This document shows, piece by piece, positions 1 through 8,789 of a DNA stretch of 64,000 bases. The number at the start of each line of letters is the position of its first letter. The stretch's first letter is position 1. The stretch is from positions 186,001-250,000 of the forward strand of contig CALUPV010000001.1 of assembly GCA_944322745.1 (NCBI GenBank), written 5' to 3'. The position numbers and the translations under genes were made by a program. The notes below the pieces were generated by a model. It worked only from the letters and a program-made list of their open reading frames with translations. It had not been told where the DNA came from and did no database searches. This DNA comes from Candidatus Gastranaerophilales bacterium (lineage in GTDB: Bacteria > Cyanobacteriota > Vampirovibrionia > Gastranaerophilales > Gastranaerophilaceae).

Positions 1-550
1 AATTATAGACCTATCTTTAGCACCTACACCAGCTATTGGTGATTCCGTTGCAGGGATTTTCCAAGCTATGGGATTAGAACATGCAGGTGCACACGGCACT
101 ACCGCAGCACTTGCAATGCTAAATGATGCTGTTAAAAAAGGTGGAATAATGGCAAGTTCATATGTTGGAGGTTTATCAGGTGCATTTATTCCGGTATCAG
201 AGGATGCAGGTATGATTGAAGCTGCAAAAAAAGGTATTCTAACCTTTGATAAATTAGAAGCAATGACTTGTGTATGTTCTGTAGGACTTGATATGATTGC
301 GATTCCTGGTGATACACCTGAATCTACAATTTCAGGTATGATTGCCGATGAAATGGCTATTGGTATGATAAATAAAAAAACTACAGCAGTTAGAATAATC
401 CCCGTACCGAATAAAAAAGTAGGAGATTATGCCGTATATGGTGGTTTATTAGGTGAAGCTCCTATAATGAATGTTAATAAGCTTTCCTCTGAAACTTTTA
501 TTAACAGAGGTGGAAGAATTCCAGCCCCAATACACAGTCTTAACAACTAA
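1..550 (+). CDS. PFL family protein (DUF711/UPF0210), 3' part only
   Basis: The reading frame is open from base 2, so the gene starts before the window; about 183 C-terminal residues are visible. The sequence has the strongly conserved PFL/DUF711 C-terminal half: [14 protein letters not shown] near the edge, [32 protein letters not shown], then IPGDT and an ending in [13 protein letters not shown]. The family is related in sequence to pyruvate formate-lyase but lacks an established reaction, and is common in anaerobes, often paired with a small ACT protein upstream (outside this window). Family assignment is firm; function is unknown. A TPR gene follows 11 bp downstream on the same strand and is probably co-transcribed. 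Confidence 0.93.
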   Translation, partial: IIDLSLAPTPAIGDSVAGIFQAMGLEHAGAHGTTAALAMLNDAVKKGGIMASSYVGGLSGAFIPVSEDAGMIEAAKKGILTFDKLEAMTCVCSVGLDMIAIPGDTPESTISGMIADEMAIGMINKKTTAVRIIPVPNKKVGDYAVYGGLLGEAPIMNVNKLSSETFINRGGRIPAPIHSLNN

Positions 551-561
551 GGAGATTATAA

Positions 562-1209
562 TTGTTTCTGTTTGGTTTTGGTAGAATAAGAAGGTTTTTT
601 ATATTTTATTCCGTATATAACAAAGGAATAAACAGAGAAAATCTTGGTGAATATCCCAAAGCACTAAGTAATTTGTTTTTAGCACTATCTTTAATGCCAA
701 AATCATTAAAAACATATAAAGCAATTGCAAGAGTTAACAGAAAAAACAAAATGTTTTTAAATGCAATTGATTTTTATACAAAAGCAATAATGAAATTTCC
801 TAAAGATGCACAATTATATGCACTTAAAGCCGATGTATACAGAAAAATAAAAGAATATGATGAAGCTATTACTGCTTATAATATGGCCATTCAATTTGAT
901 TACACAAACACTTTATACTACGAATACAGAGCTCAAATAAAATATTATATTGGCGATATTCAAGGTGCTATAAACGATTATAACGGTGCAATAAATATCA
1001 ATCCCGATGATTACAGATTATACAAACAAAGAGCTTTCTACCATTTCGAAAAGAAAAATTATGAAAGTGCTATAAATGATTATAATAAAGCAATATCTCT
1101 AAATCCTAATGATTCACATTTATATTATATGAGAGCCTCAATAGAGAAAATAAAAGGTTTAGAAACTGAAGCTGAAAATGACTTTAAAAAGGCAGAATCC
1201 TTAAAATAG
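562..1209 (+). CDS. tetratricopeptide repeat protein
   Basis: A 215-residue protein that starts with TTG, chosen because a GGAG Shine-Dalgarno lies just after the previous stop at about 551-554. After a short hydrophobic/aromatic N-terminus (FLFGFGRIRRFFIFYSVY) there are about five consecutive TPR units of 34 residues, with repeated A-Y-x-x-A-I and N-P-x-D elements between residues 25 and 210. TPRs make helical protein-binding surfaces; the partner cannot be read from the sequence. The N-terminus is too charged for a clear signal peptide, so the location is uncertain. It is followed by convergent genes on the minus strand. Confidence 0.85.
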   Translation: MFLFGFGRIRRFFIFYSVYNKGINRENLGEYPKALSNLFLALSLMPKSLKTYKAIARVNRKNKMFLNAIDFYTKAIMKFPKDAQLYALKADVYRKIKEYDEAITAYNMAIQFDYTNTLYYEYRAQIKYYIGDIQGAINDYNGAININPDDYRLYKQRAFYHFEKKNYESAINDYNKAISLNPNDSHLYYMRASIEKIKGLETEAENDFKKAESLK

Positions 1210-1218
1210 AAACAATTT

Positions 1219-1707
1219 TTATTCTTCAATTTTTTCTTTATTTAGTTTTTTATTTTCTTTTTCTATTCTTTTGGCTTCTTTTTCTGCTTCTTTAGCACGT
1301 TTTTTTGCTAATTTTTGTTTCTGTTCTTCTGTAAATTTACACTTTTTCAAAAGTTTTTCATAATATGCTTGTCTATCAGCCGGATTTTCTATTTTCTCTG
1401 CTTCTTTTAATCCTGCCTCAAACTTAGCTTTTTTATCTCTGTAAGAAACATGCTTAAACTTTGTAACCCCATGACATAACATCGGTATCCCAATAGGAGA
1501 TGTTATTATTAGGGCCGTTAATTCTGAACCAACGGCAATCTCTGCTATAGCGCTGCCTCTTGTAAAATCTTCTCTGGGATTTTGATATTTTTCAGGTACA
1601 TAATCTTCCCACTTTGGTGCCGTTACATTATTTTCATCAACTGCATATACAGGCAATATAAAAGATGAAAAACAAAACATTATAAAAATAACAATTATCT
1701 TTTTCAT
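1219..1707 (-). CDS. small secreted protein with charged coiled-coil tail
   Basis: The start at 1707 (MKKIIVIFIMFC) is preferred over one 27 bases upstream because AAGGA lies about 8 bases before it and because it opens directly into a signal peptide with a likely cut after PVYA. The mature part is about 140 residues: a central hydrophobic stretch (SELTALIITSPIGIPMLC) and a C-terminal 45 residues made almost only of K, E, A and R, probably a helix or coiled coil. It is the last gene of the minus-strand run that contains the polyene genes, 8 bp after the acyltransferase, so it may be co-transcribed. I do not recognise the family; it does not look like the lipoprotein of other aryl polyene clusters because it lacks a lipobox cysteine at the cleavage site. 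Confidence 0.7.
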   Translation of the reverse strand: MKKIIVIFIMFCFSSFILPVYAVDENNVTAPKWEDYVPEKYQNPREDFTRGSAIAEIAVGSELTALIITSPIGIPMLCHGVTKFKHVSYRDKKAKFEAGLKEAEKIENPADRQAYYEKLLKKCKFTEEQKQKLAKKRAKEAEKEAKRIEKENKKLNKEKIEE

Positions 1708-1742
1708 ATGAATATCCTTGAAATAGTTATACAAATATTATA

Positions 1743-2636
1743 CTAATCATTAAAAAAATTGTAAAAATGATAAAACTGATATGGTGCAAGTTTTGTTTTT
1801 TCTTCTAAGAACGCAACAAACTCTTTTTGCATTTTACTTAATGTCATAGCTTTCGTTTGTGAATTATAAAATCTCTTCAAATGAATGCAATATCTATCTT
1901 TTGGCATTTTTATTGCACTTACAAAATACACGGGTACTTCCATCATTTGTGCAAATTTGAATGTACCAACTGGGAATAATACTTTATGATTTAAAAACTC
2001 AGTTTCAAAATTATTACTTTGAGCTGAAATTCTGTCACCTGCCATAAATACAATTCCACCCTTATTTAATTTTTCTTTTATTTCAATTGAAGTATTTATA
2101 TCAATTTCTTCAACAGGGTATAAATTAATATTTTTATTTGTTGTAATTTTTTCTATAAATCCGGAAAATATTTTGCATTGTTCTTTTGCCAAAAAAACTG
2201 ACACACTTGAGCAGGTATCTTTAATATCTGAATTTACAAATGAACGCATTGCATCAACATTACCAAGATGATTACATATAAAAAACGTACCTTTAAAATT
2301 TTTTAAATCTTCCAAAAAAAGTTTTTTTTGTTCTTCATCTTCAAAATATAATTTTTCAGGAGGGAAATTATTTGTAAAGATTTCCATTCTATCAACAAGA
2401 GAATACGAATATGATAAAAAATGTCTGAAAACATTTTTAAAAGAAGGCTTTTCTCCCACTATCTCAAGATATTTTTTTGAACACTCTCTTACTTGTTTTG
2501 CATTTATACAAGCAATAAGCGTAACAAAAAAAGTAATTATCTTAACAGGAGTTTTACCTAATATTTTATATATGTACCAAAGCAAAAAGAGTCTTTTTGT
2601 TCCTGCTGCTTGCTCTTTTATCTCATACCATTTCAT
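1743..2636 (-). CDS. LpxL/HtrB-like acyltransferase of the polyene cluster
   Basis: About 297 residues. The start at 2636 gives a 4-base ATGA overlap with the upstream methyltransferase stop, so the two are translationally coupled. The acyltransferase signature H-x4-D is present as NHLGNVD, followed by the block KGGIVFMAGDRIS that corresponds to the second conserved region of the LpxL/LpxP family. A hydrophobic segment near the N-terminus suggests membrane association. LpxL-type enzymes move an acyl chain from ACP to a lipid; an acyltransferase of this type in aryl polyene clusters is thought to attach the polyene to its lipid anchor. The role here is inferred from the family and the neighbours. 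Proteobacterial clusters often have this domain fused to a glycosyltransferase; here it stands alone. Confidence 0.8.
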   Translation of the reverse strand: MKWYEIKEQAAGTKRLFLLWYIYKILGKTPVKIITFFVTLIACINAKQVRECSKKYLEIVGEKPSFKNVFRHFLSYSYSLVDRMEIFTNNFPPEKLYFEDEEQKKLFLEDLKNFKGTFFICNHLGNVDAMRSFVNSDIKDTCSSVSVFLAKEQCKIFSGFIEKITTNKNINLYPVEEIDINTSIEIKEKLNKGGIVFMAGDRISAQSNNFETEFLNHKVLFPVGTFKFAQMMEVPVYFVSAIKMPKDRYCIHLKRFYNSQTKAMTLSKMQKEFVAFLEEKTKLAPYQFYHFYNFFND

Positions 2637-3706
2637 TTTTTTACACATTCCAAAAGAGTATAATCATGAATTCCCACTGAATATTTTGATTTAACTTTAA
2701 GACCAGCTTCATCAATCAAAGAAAGCATATCTTTTTCAGAATACATTTTACTTACACCGTTTGCCATACAAGTAAAATACAAAGAAATATGAACTAGAGA
2801 ATACTCTGCAGCTTTAAATTGCTGATTATCTATAAATGGTTCAAGTATATATATATGAATATTTTTATCAGACGCTTTTTCTACATTTGTTAATATTGAT
2901 AAAATTTGACGTTCGGAAAAACAATCCAAAAACTGACTCATAAAAACAGCACCAGACATTTTAGGAAAAACGGCTTTTTCTGATACTACATTAATTCCAT
3001 AGAACTCACATCTGTTATTATTTACATTTTCCCTTGCTCTATCTATATTTTCAGGTAAATCAAGCATTGTAACCTTGCAATCGGGATTATATTTCAAACA
3101 AGCTTTTTCAAACTTACCCGTATTTCCGCCTATATCAAATATTTCTTTAGGATTTTGTTTAAAAATTATATCCAAAACTTCATCAAAACAAGTATCAGAA
3201 TAATAATGATCAAACTCATACCAACTTTTTTGTATTTGTTCAGGAAGCTTTGAAAGGGCCGGATATATAGTCGGATAATTTCCTATATATTTTTTTAGTC
3301 CGATTGGAGATTCTTCTTTAAATGAATTTGCCAACTCTGACGCTCCCAAGTAACACACATCTCGCATAAAATTAAAGTTTACTCTCGTCATCTCATTATC
3401 AATAAATGTATCCCCTAAAGATGTCAGAGAATATTTACCGTCTTTTAACTTTATAATATCTGTTACTAAAGCCACTTCGCATAAGGTTTTTACAGTATAT
3501 TTTGAAAGATTACATTTTTGAATAATTTCTTCAATTGTAGCTGGAGTATTTTTCAGATAATCTAATATTCCAAACTTAAGCATAGAATCTATTACTTGAA
3601 AAGTAAACGGCGCAAAAACTATTTGTTGTGCTTTTGCTAAAGTTTCAACAAAACTTTCTTTTCTTCTGCTTTTTCTTCTATATTTAGTTGTTTCTTTATC
3701 AACCAT
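2633..3706 (-). CDS. SAM-dependent O-methyltransferase
   Basis: A 357-residue protein with the two-part architecture of plant- and polyketide-type O-methyltransferases. An N-terminal winged-helix dimerisation region (residues about 20-110, including LKFGILDYL and TLCEVALVTDII) is followed by a Rossmann methyltransferase domain with the SAM motif DIGGNTGKF, the acidic loop TMLDLPENIDRAR and the late block YSEKDMLSLIDEAGL. It heads a small minus-strand unit and overlaps the acyltransferase by 4 bases. In an aryl polyene setting it would methylate the hydroxyl of the aromatic head group; this is inferred from context and matches methyltransferases in other such clusters. Only 17 bases separate it from the divergent phosphopantetheinyl transferase. 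Confidence 0.85.
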   Translation of the reverse strand: MVDKETTKYRRKSRRKESFVETLAKAQQIVFAPFTFQVIDSMLKFGILDYLKNTPATIEEIIQKCNLSKYTVKTLCEVALVTDIIKLKDGKYSLTSLGDTFIDNEMTRVNFNFMRDVCYLGASELANSFKEESPIGLKKYIGNYPTIYPALSKLPEQIQKSWYEFDHYYSDTCFDEVLDIIFKQNPKEIFDIGGNTGKFEKACLKYNPDCKVTMLDLPENIDRARENVNNNRCEFYGINVVSEKAVFPKMSGAVFMSQFLDCFSERQILSILTNVEKASDKNIHIYILEPFIDNQQFKAAEYSLVHISLYFTCMANGVSKMYSEKDMLSLIDEAGLKVKSKYSVGIHDYTLLECVKK

Positions 3707-3707
3707 A

Positions 3708-3725
3708 ATGGTAAAATTATACCAT
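3708..3725. promoter_or_regulatory. palindrome in the 17-bp divergent gap
   Basis: The gap between the divergent methyltransferase and phosphopantetheinyl transferase starts holds ATGGTA, six bases, then TACCAT, a perfect 6-base inverted repeat whose right arm runs into the plus-strand ATG at 3724. There is no room for separate promoters and leaders, so transcripts here would be leaderless or arise inside the neighbouring coding sequence. A role as operator is inference. Confidence 0.35.
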
Positions 3726-4353
3726 GAAGATTTTCTATATTAAGCTAAATAATACCAAAAAATGTACAAGACATAATTTCAAAAAGCTTCAATCCCAGAT
3801 AGGAAGATTGATTACAAAATTTGTTGCCGAATATTTTTATAATATAGAAGATACAAGTATTATAATTGAAAATAAAAAACCAAAATTTGAAAATGCAGAC
3901 CTTTGTTTTAATATTTCACATTCAAATAATATTGTAGCTGTTGCTTTTGACTCTTTTCCATTAGGTCTTGATATTGAATTTATGAAAGACAGAGATTTTA
4001 AACTGCTACTTGAAAGATATAACATTAATTCAAACAATAAAGAAATTTTCTACCAATTTTGGACAGAATATGAAGCCAAAATAAAAATACAAAATGTAAC
4101 CAAACAGAAAATAATTTTTAAACTGGAACCCAATTATATGTTATCTTTATTTTCTTCAAACCCTGATGAAGGAATTAAAACCAGACTTAAAATATATGAA
4201 CTTAAAAGTCCAATTGATAATATAACACCAAGCGAACTTATTAATTTAAAGCTCGTAAAAGAAAGTAATGCAAAAGAGAATACACTTGTAGCGCAAGAAA
4301 GAAGTATAGCCCCGGATGAGTTTTTAACTCCGCTTGCCCTAAATATTGAATAA
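3724..4353 (+). CDS. 4'-phosphopantetheinyl transferase (Sfp/HetI/AcpT type)
   Basis: This enzyme would move phosphopantetheine from CoA onto the conserved serine of the two ACPs in the adjacent operon. The Sfp-superfamily motifs are clear: FNISHSNN (substrate loop), LGLDIEFMKDRDF (magnesium-binding G-x-D-x-E type) and FYQFWTEYEAKIK (W-x-x-K/Y-E-A-x-x-K). It is short at the N-terminus, like small AcpT-type enzymes. The family fold should finish soon after NYMLSLFSSNPDE. The last ~60 residues are read antisense to the 3' end of the MMPL exporter gene and look like a read-through tail rather than a domain. The convergent overlap is 220 bases. Position inside the pathway strongly suggests dedication to the polyene ACPs. 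Confidence 0.85.
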   Translation: MKIFYIKLNNTKKCTRHNFKKLQSQIGRLITKFVAEYFYNIEDTSIIIENKKPKFENADLCFNISHSNNIVAVAFDSFPLGLDIEFMKDRDFKLLLERYNINSNNKEIFYQFWTEYEAKIKIQNVTKQKIIFKLEPNYMLSLFSSNPDEGIKTRLKIYELKSPIDNITPSELINLKLVKESNAKENTLVAQERSIAPDEFLTPLALNIE

Positions 4354-6266
4354 TCCAAACCAAAACCAAGTATCAAGAAAATTGAAAGAATATGAAACAT
4401 ATTTATTTCTTTAAAAATAAGACTCACAAATGCAAATGAAAAACTTGCCGCTAATATTGATGGTAAAACGATTCTTATCGATTTTAAAAAGTTTTTATAA
4501 ATAATACTTAGTACAATTACAAGAATAAATAAAATCGGCAAAATTAACCTTATACATTTTACTCTATAGTCCTTAATTTTACTTGATATATCTGATTTTA
4601 AATCAATATATTGTATACCTCTAACACCTTCTATATCAGGCTTATCTTCATCATCTAAAATCATTAATGATTTATTTTCATCAATCATAAACTCAGACAA
4701 AATAGAATATTTTTCATCATAATTAATATATTCAAAATTATCATTCAATAGTGTATTTCTTTGCTCTTTTGTTAAAAATTGAGCATATTTATTAAGAGAA
4801 TTACTATACAGATTTTCTATCAAGGTTTTATTTTCAAATTGTCTTTTCCTAGAAGGAATATACTTGGAAACAGATTGATAATTCTTTAATTTTTTAGCAA
4901 TAATTTCTTCTTTTTGAAGGATATCGTCAAATGATTTTCCCTCAACAACTAGAAATGTTTGTTTAAAGTTAGAATTTGTAACTTGGGCAAACAGTTTTTC
5001 AGCATATGCAAGTTCCTTAGATGGCACATACATATTTTTTATATTGTCATCAAATTTTAAATTAATAAACCCACAAATTATAACAATTATCACAATACTT
5101 ATTATGAGTTTTTCATATTTTATATTTATATCAATTTTTCGTTCGAAATCATTTAAAAAGTACTTACATATTAAGGGATAAAATAAAACAACAAATAAAT
5201 ATACACTAATTAAACCAACTACAGTAAAAACAGAAATTTGTTTCAGTAAATCCATTTGAGAAAATATTAACACTATAAAAGCACAGGAAGTTGAAAGCAA
5301 GCTTAATGTTAAGCTTTTAATAATTTTTTTCAAATCTTTTTCTACAAAATAGTGAAGAGAATAATCTATACAAATACCAATTAATGTTGTAGAGAATACA
5401 AATGTCAGAATATGAACCTTATCAAACAATAATGAAACTATTGATAACCCTGAAAAAATACCAATAAATAAACTGACAAATGCAGGTATTATAAGTTTTA
5501 TATTTCGAAAATAAAAATAAAACAGAGCAAATAGAAATATTGAAGATAATATACAAATAATATTTATTTCGGACATAGAAGCAGAACTTGCATAATATGA
5601 ATGAATAGGGACTCCTGTCAGATAAACTTTTGAACTTGATTGACTGTTTAATGAATCTGCTATAGAAACCAGATTAGCTATTTTTTCATTTGCTGTTGTG
5701 GGTGAGAGTGTATCAATATTAGACTCTAATAGGATATATTTATAATATTTATCTGAAAATTGAACAATGTCTCCACTTGCTATTAAATTTATATTTGAAA
5801 GACCTGTTATATAATCGGTAAAAAGTAGAAAAGGATCTTCTTCTACAGGTAGAATCGAAATCCCAATAGGATTAATTAATCTTTCGAAAGCTTCTTTTTC
5901 AACTGTTTCATAATCTTTTTCTATGATTAATTCTCTCGTTCTTTCAGATAGAAAATTATTATGATACTTTTTATAAAAGTTAAATCCTTCAAGATAATCA
6001 AAACTTTTATTTCTGAAAGATTTCTTATCAACTTTTTCTATAAATACTTTTGCTAACTCGTCACAATCTTGATAAGATTTTGATTCTATTAGAACATTTA
6101 TTTTTGAAGAAAACCTGCTATTCAAATTCATAATTAATTCTGAATGTTCATTATCAGGTAAAACCGCCTTTAAAATATTAGTTTCCGTTTTTGCAGGATT
6201 TAAAACAGTTAAAAAGCTTAACAGAAGAAAAAAGAATATAAATAATATTCTAAAAAACTTAATCAT
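4134..6266 (-). CDS. apeM: MMPL/RND-family exporter of the aryl polyene pathway (ApeM-like)
   Basis: A 710-residue inner membrane protein with the MMPL/RND layout. It has one N-terminal helix, a periplasmic domain of about 200 residues, and a cluster of about five helices beginning near IICILSSIFLFALFYFYF that includes GICIDYSLHYFVE. A second periplasmic domain and a second helix cluster with the matching GFGLDYSIF element follow. The paired G-x-x-x-D-Y-S/H motifs are the expected intramembrane aspartates. In aryl polyene clusters this protein sits after the LolA-like carrier and is thought to move the finished lipid across the inner membrane. It starts 2 bases after the carrier gene. Its last 73 codons overlap the convergent phosphopantetheinyl transferase gene. 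Confidence 0.88.
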   Translation of the reverse strand: MIKFFRILFIFFFLLLSFLTVLNPAKTETNILKAVLPDNEHSELIMNLNSRFSSKINVLIESKSYQDCDELAKVFIEKVDKKSFRNKSFDYLEGFNFYKKYHNNFLSERTRELIIEKDYETVEKEAFERLINPIGISILPVEEDPFLLFTDYITGLSNINLIASGDIVQFSDKYYKYILLESNIDTLSPTTANEKIANLVSIADSLNSQSSSKVYLTGVPIHSYYASSASMSEINIICILSSIFLFALFYFYFRNIKLIIPAFVSLFIGIFSGLSIVSLLFDKVHILTFVFSTTLIGICIDYSLHYFVEKDLKKIIKSLTLSLLSTSCAFIVLIFSQMDLLKQISVFTVVGLISVYLFVVLFYPLICKYFLNDFERKIDINIKYEKLIISIVIIVIICGFINLKFDDNIKNMYVPSKELAYAEKLFAQVTNSNFKQTFLVVEGKSFDDILQKEEIIAKKLKNYQSVSKYIPSRKRQFENKTLIENLYSNSLNKYAQFLTKEQRNTLLNDNFEYINYDEKYSILSEFMIDENKSLMILDDEDKPDIEGVRGIQYIDLKSDISSKIKDYRVKCIRLILPILFILVIVLSIIYKNFLKSIRIVLPSILAASFSFAFVSLIFKEINMFHILSIFLILGFGLDYSIFRASGVKNSSGAILLSCATSVFSFALLSFTSFKLISSLGVILSIGLLSSYILSLVLIPSSGFEENKDNI

Positions 6267-6268
6267 TA

Positions 6269-6799
6269 CTACTTACACTGCATAAACTTTATTTTTGTAC
6301 TACCGTTATTAACTGTATTTATCAATATTTCATCAATATTATCTTTCCCGATAATAATGATATTCTTTAATTGAACTTTCGAAGGAGAATCACTTTTGGG
6401 AACCAATCCAAGAATCCATTTTGAATTGTTATTTTTAAAAAATAAATCAAAATTCTTCTCTACATAAGAAAATTCTTTTTTTGAAATTCCGATTATTATA
6501 TCATTAACGTATTTATTCTCTTTAGATGTGTATGAAGTTGTATATTTTACAGGGTATTCAGTATTAAAAATCACACCTTTTCTCAAAATAAACTGAAAAG
6601 TACCGCCCGACTTAATAATTTGATTTGAATTAGGAATAAATTTTTCTTGTTCAAAATTGCAGCTAACGTCCTTAAACTGAGGAATTTGAATACTATCAGC
6701 AGAAACTTTATTATTAAAAACATCTACATTTGCAAATGCATTATTAAAACAACAAATATAAATAAAGCAAACAATTATAAACTTAAAAAGTATTTTCAT
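6269..6799 (-). CDS. apeL: LolA-like periplasmic lipid carrier (ApeL-like)
   Basis: A 176-residue protein with a signal peptide (hydrophobic to about residue 20, cut after AFA) and a LolA-like body. SCNFEQEKFIPNSN is followed by SGGTFQFILRKGVIF and PVKYTT, the order of elements in outer-membrane carrier relatives of aryl polyene clusters. LolA-type folds shield a lipid on its way across the periplasm, so the likely cargo is the acylated polyene. It lies 3 bases after the thioesterase and 2 before the exporter. Sequence similarity to true LolA is weak; the call rests on the motif pattern together with the conserved gene order. Confidence 0.8.
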   Translation of the reverse strand: MKILFKFIIVCFIYICCFNNAFANVDVFNNKVSADSIQIPQFKDVSCNFEQEKFIPNSNQIIKSGGTFQFILRKGVIFNTEYPVKYTTSYTSKENKYVNDIIIGISKKEFSYVEKNFDLFFKNNNSKWILGLVPKSDSPSKVQLKNIIIIGKDNIDEILINTVNNGSTKIKFMQCK

Positions 6800-6802
6800 A
6801 CC

Positions 6803-7216
6803 TTAAACTTTACTACAAGAAAGCTTTTTTTTCAATTTTACAGGTGAATCATAAATACTTTGCATTGTATTAATATCAACACAAATTTGCATTGTCTTCG
6901 CTTTAAATAATTTTTCACCTGTCTTATTATCAAAAATGGTATATTTTATAATTAAACAAGGTTCTATTTCTTCAAGAGTTGAAACCACTTTAAGTTCTTG
7001 ATTAAACCTGCAAGGTTTTATATATTTCATTTCCATAGTTGCAATAGGAAAAGCTATTCCGTCACTATGCATATCTACATAACTGTATCCGAGTTTATTA
7101 AACAAATCACTTCTTGCAGCTTCGATATACTTTACATAGTTTCCATGCCAAACTACATTCATTGGATCTAAATCATAAAATTCAACATTTAATATTTTTT
7201 CTGATTGAAAATACAT
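6803..7216 (-). CDS. apeK: 4-hydroxybenzoyl-CoA-type thioesterase (ApeK-like)
   Basis: The start at 7216 is preferred because AGGAG sits 6-7 bases upstream; the longer frame beginning at 7300 would add 28 residues that are antisense-like and overlap the ligase gene. The 137-residue product is a single hot-dog fold of the 4HBT family with the hallmark D-x-x-x-V-V-W-H-G-N-Y block (DLDPMNVVWHGNYVKYIEAAR), which carries the catalytic aspartate. Family members release acyl chains from CoA or ACP. In aryl polyene clusters this enzyme is thought to release or proofread the chain on the ACP. Confidence 0.88.
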   Translation of the reverse strand: MYFQSEKILNVEFYDLDPMNVVWHGNYVKYIEAARSDLFNKLGYSYVDMHSDGIAFPIATMEMKYIKPCRFNQELKVVSTLEEIEPCLIIKYTIFDNKTGEKLFKAKTMQICVDINTMQSIYDSPVKLKKKLSCSKV

Positions 7217-7241
7217 AAGTACTCCTAAACTTATTTTGTCC

Positions 7242-8789
7242 TCAAAGAACAAATATACCGGATGAACAAACTTTATCATCAGCCATATAGGTAAATTCAA
7301 CGGATGATTCTTTCTTTGTTAATTTTAACATAACTTGTTCATCTGCTTTAATAATACTTGAAAATTTAATTTTTTTAGCTTCTAAAACAGAAATATCAGT
7401 TTTAAATATTTTTTTTGCAAAATAGTTAGCATAGAATAATTGGACAACTCCCGGAAGAACAGGCATTATCGGGAAATGCCCCTTAAAAAAGTTTGAGTTT
7501 TTTCTAAAGAGCAATCCTAGTTCTGCTTCTTTTTCATTTTGTTTTCTGTTAAAGATAAAAGGATAAGATAAATTCATTGAAAAAATTTGTTCAATTGCGA
7601 CTCTATCTGTTTTACCTGATTTTGTCTTTGGAATTTCATCAATAAAACGCCATTTTTTAGGAACAATTTCACTATATTTTAAAAGGTATTCTTTTAAAAC
7701 TTTTTCATTTAATGAACTATCTAAAGTGACTATTGCACAAGCCAAAACATCCTGATATTTAAAACAATATGCATCAATCACTTCTGCTTTTTGTTTTAAT
7801 ATATTTTCTATTTCTTCTAAAGAAATCCTTTTTTCCTTTATTTTCACGATTCTATCACTTCTGCCTTTTAAAATGAACTCAGTATCAGAAAGCTTTTCTG
7901 CAATATCTCCGATTTTCATTTCATCTTCAATAAAGAAATCAGATTTTACAACAATACATCCATCATCAGAAATATAAAATGTTACTCCATTAATACATTT
8001 AAAATTATCACATTTATTTCTATACGCAATCGAACCTACTTCTGTACTACCATATATTTCTATAATATCAGATTTTGATTTAAAGAACTGATAAACCTTT
8101 TCCTTTAATTTATCTCCTGCCGTAAAGATTTTCTCAGGTGAAACATTAAAATCAACATTATATTTAGCCATCTTTTCCAGAAAAGACGGAGATGAAATTA
8201 AAATATATGGTCGTGAATCTGTAATCTGCTCAGGAAACTCAACCTTTTCTGTACTAATAATATTCCCCATATACATAGGAAGTAAAAACTGGAATATAAG
8301 CCCAAACATATGAGCCATAATTGTAGTTGAATAAAATAATGCATTTTTCTCAAACTTAAATTGTTGGGAAAGACATTTTGCCTCTTCTTCTAAATTATAA
8401 AAATTCTTTTTTATCATTTTGGGCTTAGAAGTAGAACCTGATGTAAAAAGATTTATAAAAGTATTTTTAACATCTACCTGTTCAAAAATGTAATTCTCTG
8501 CTTTTTCAGGTTTTTCAGGAAGAATATAATCAAAATTTAACATTGATAATCTATTTTTATCAGTTAAAAGATAAATATTTTTCTTTGCAAATATTGCAGC
8601 AAAAAAATTTATAATAAATTCAAAACTATCATCACCCAAAAGAACAACCGAATTAGCAGCTTCTTTTTCAAAAATATTTTTTTGACTATAAACATATTTT
8701 TTTAATCCAGAAAATGTAATGTCCTCTTTATCCTTTATGAGAACAATGTCATTATCATATTCAGTTGTATAAAATTTTTCCAAAATCAT
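7242..8789 (-). CDS. apeH: acyl-ACP ligase fused to a FabZ-like dehydratase (ApeH-ApeI fusion)
   Basis: A 515-residue two-domain enzyme. Residues 1 to about 390 form an ANL-superfamily adenylate-forming ligase with LFTSGSTSKPKM (phosphate loop), IEIYGSTEVGSIAYR (A5), LKGRSDRIVKIKEKRISLEEIE (hinge) and the catalytic lysine region PKTKSGKTDR. Residues about 410-515 are a hot-dog dehydratase with FFKGHFPIMPVLPGVVQL, the FabA/FabZ active-site pattern including the histidine. In proteobacterial clusters these are two proteins, ApeH (loads the aromatic acid onto an ACP) and ApeI (dehydratase). Here they form one chain, which would link starter loading and dehydration. It overlaps its upstream neighbour by 4 bases. 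Confidence 0.88.
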   Translation of the reverse strand: MILEKFYTTEYDNDIVLIKDKEDITFSGLKKYVYSQKNIFEKEAANSVVLLGDDSFEFIINFFAAIFAKKNIYLLTDKNRLSMLNFDYILPEKPEKAENYIFEQVDVKNTFINLFTSGSTSKPKMIKKNFYNLEEEAKCLSQQFKFEKNALFYSTTIMAHMFGLIFQFLLPMYMGNIISTEKVEFPEQITDSRPYILISSPSFLEKMAKYNVDFNVSPEKIFTAGDKLKEKVYQFFKSKSDIIEIYGSTEVGSIAYRNKCDNFKCINGVTFYISDDGCIVVKSDFFIEDEMKIGDIAEKLSDTEFILKGRSDRIVKIKEKRISLEEIENILKQKAEVIDAYCFKYQDVLACAIVTLDSSLNEKVLKEYLLKYSEIVPKKWRFIDEIPKTKSGKTDRVAIEQIFSMNLSYPFIFNRKQNEKEAELGLLFRKNSNFFKGHFPIMPVLPGVVQLFYANYFAKKIFKTDISVLEAKKIKFSSIIKADEQVMLKLTKKESSVEFTYMADDKVCSSGIFVL

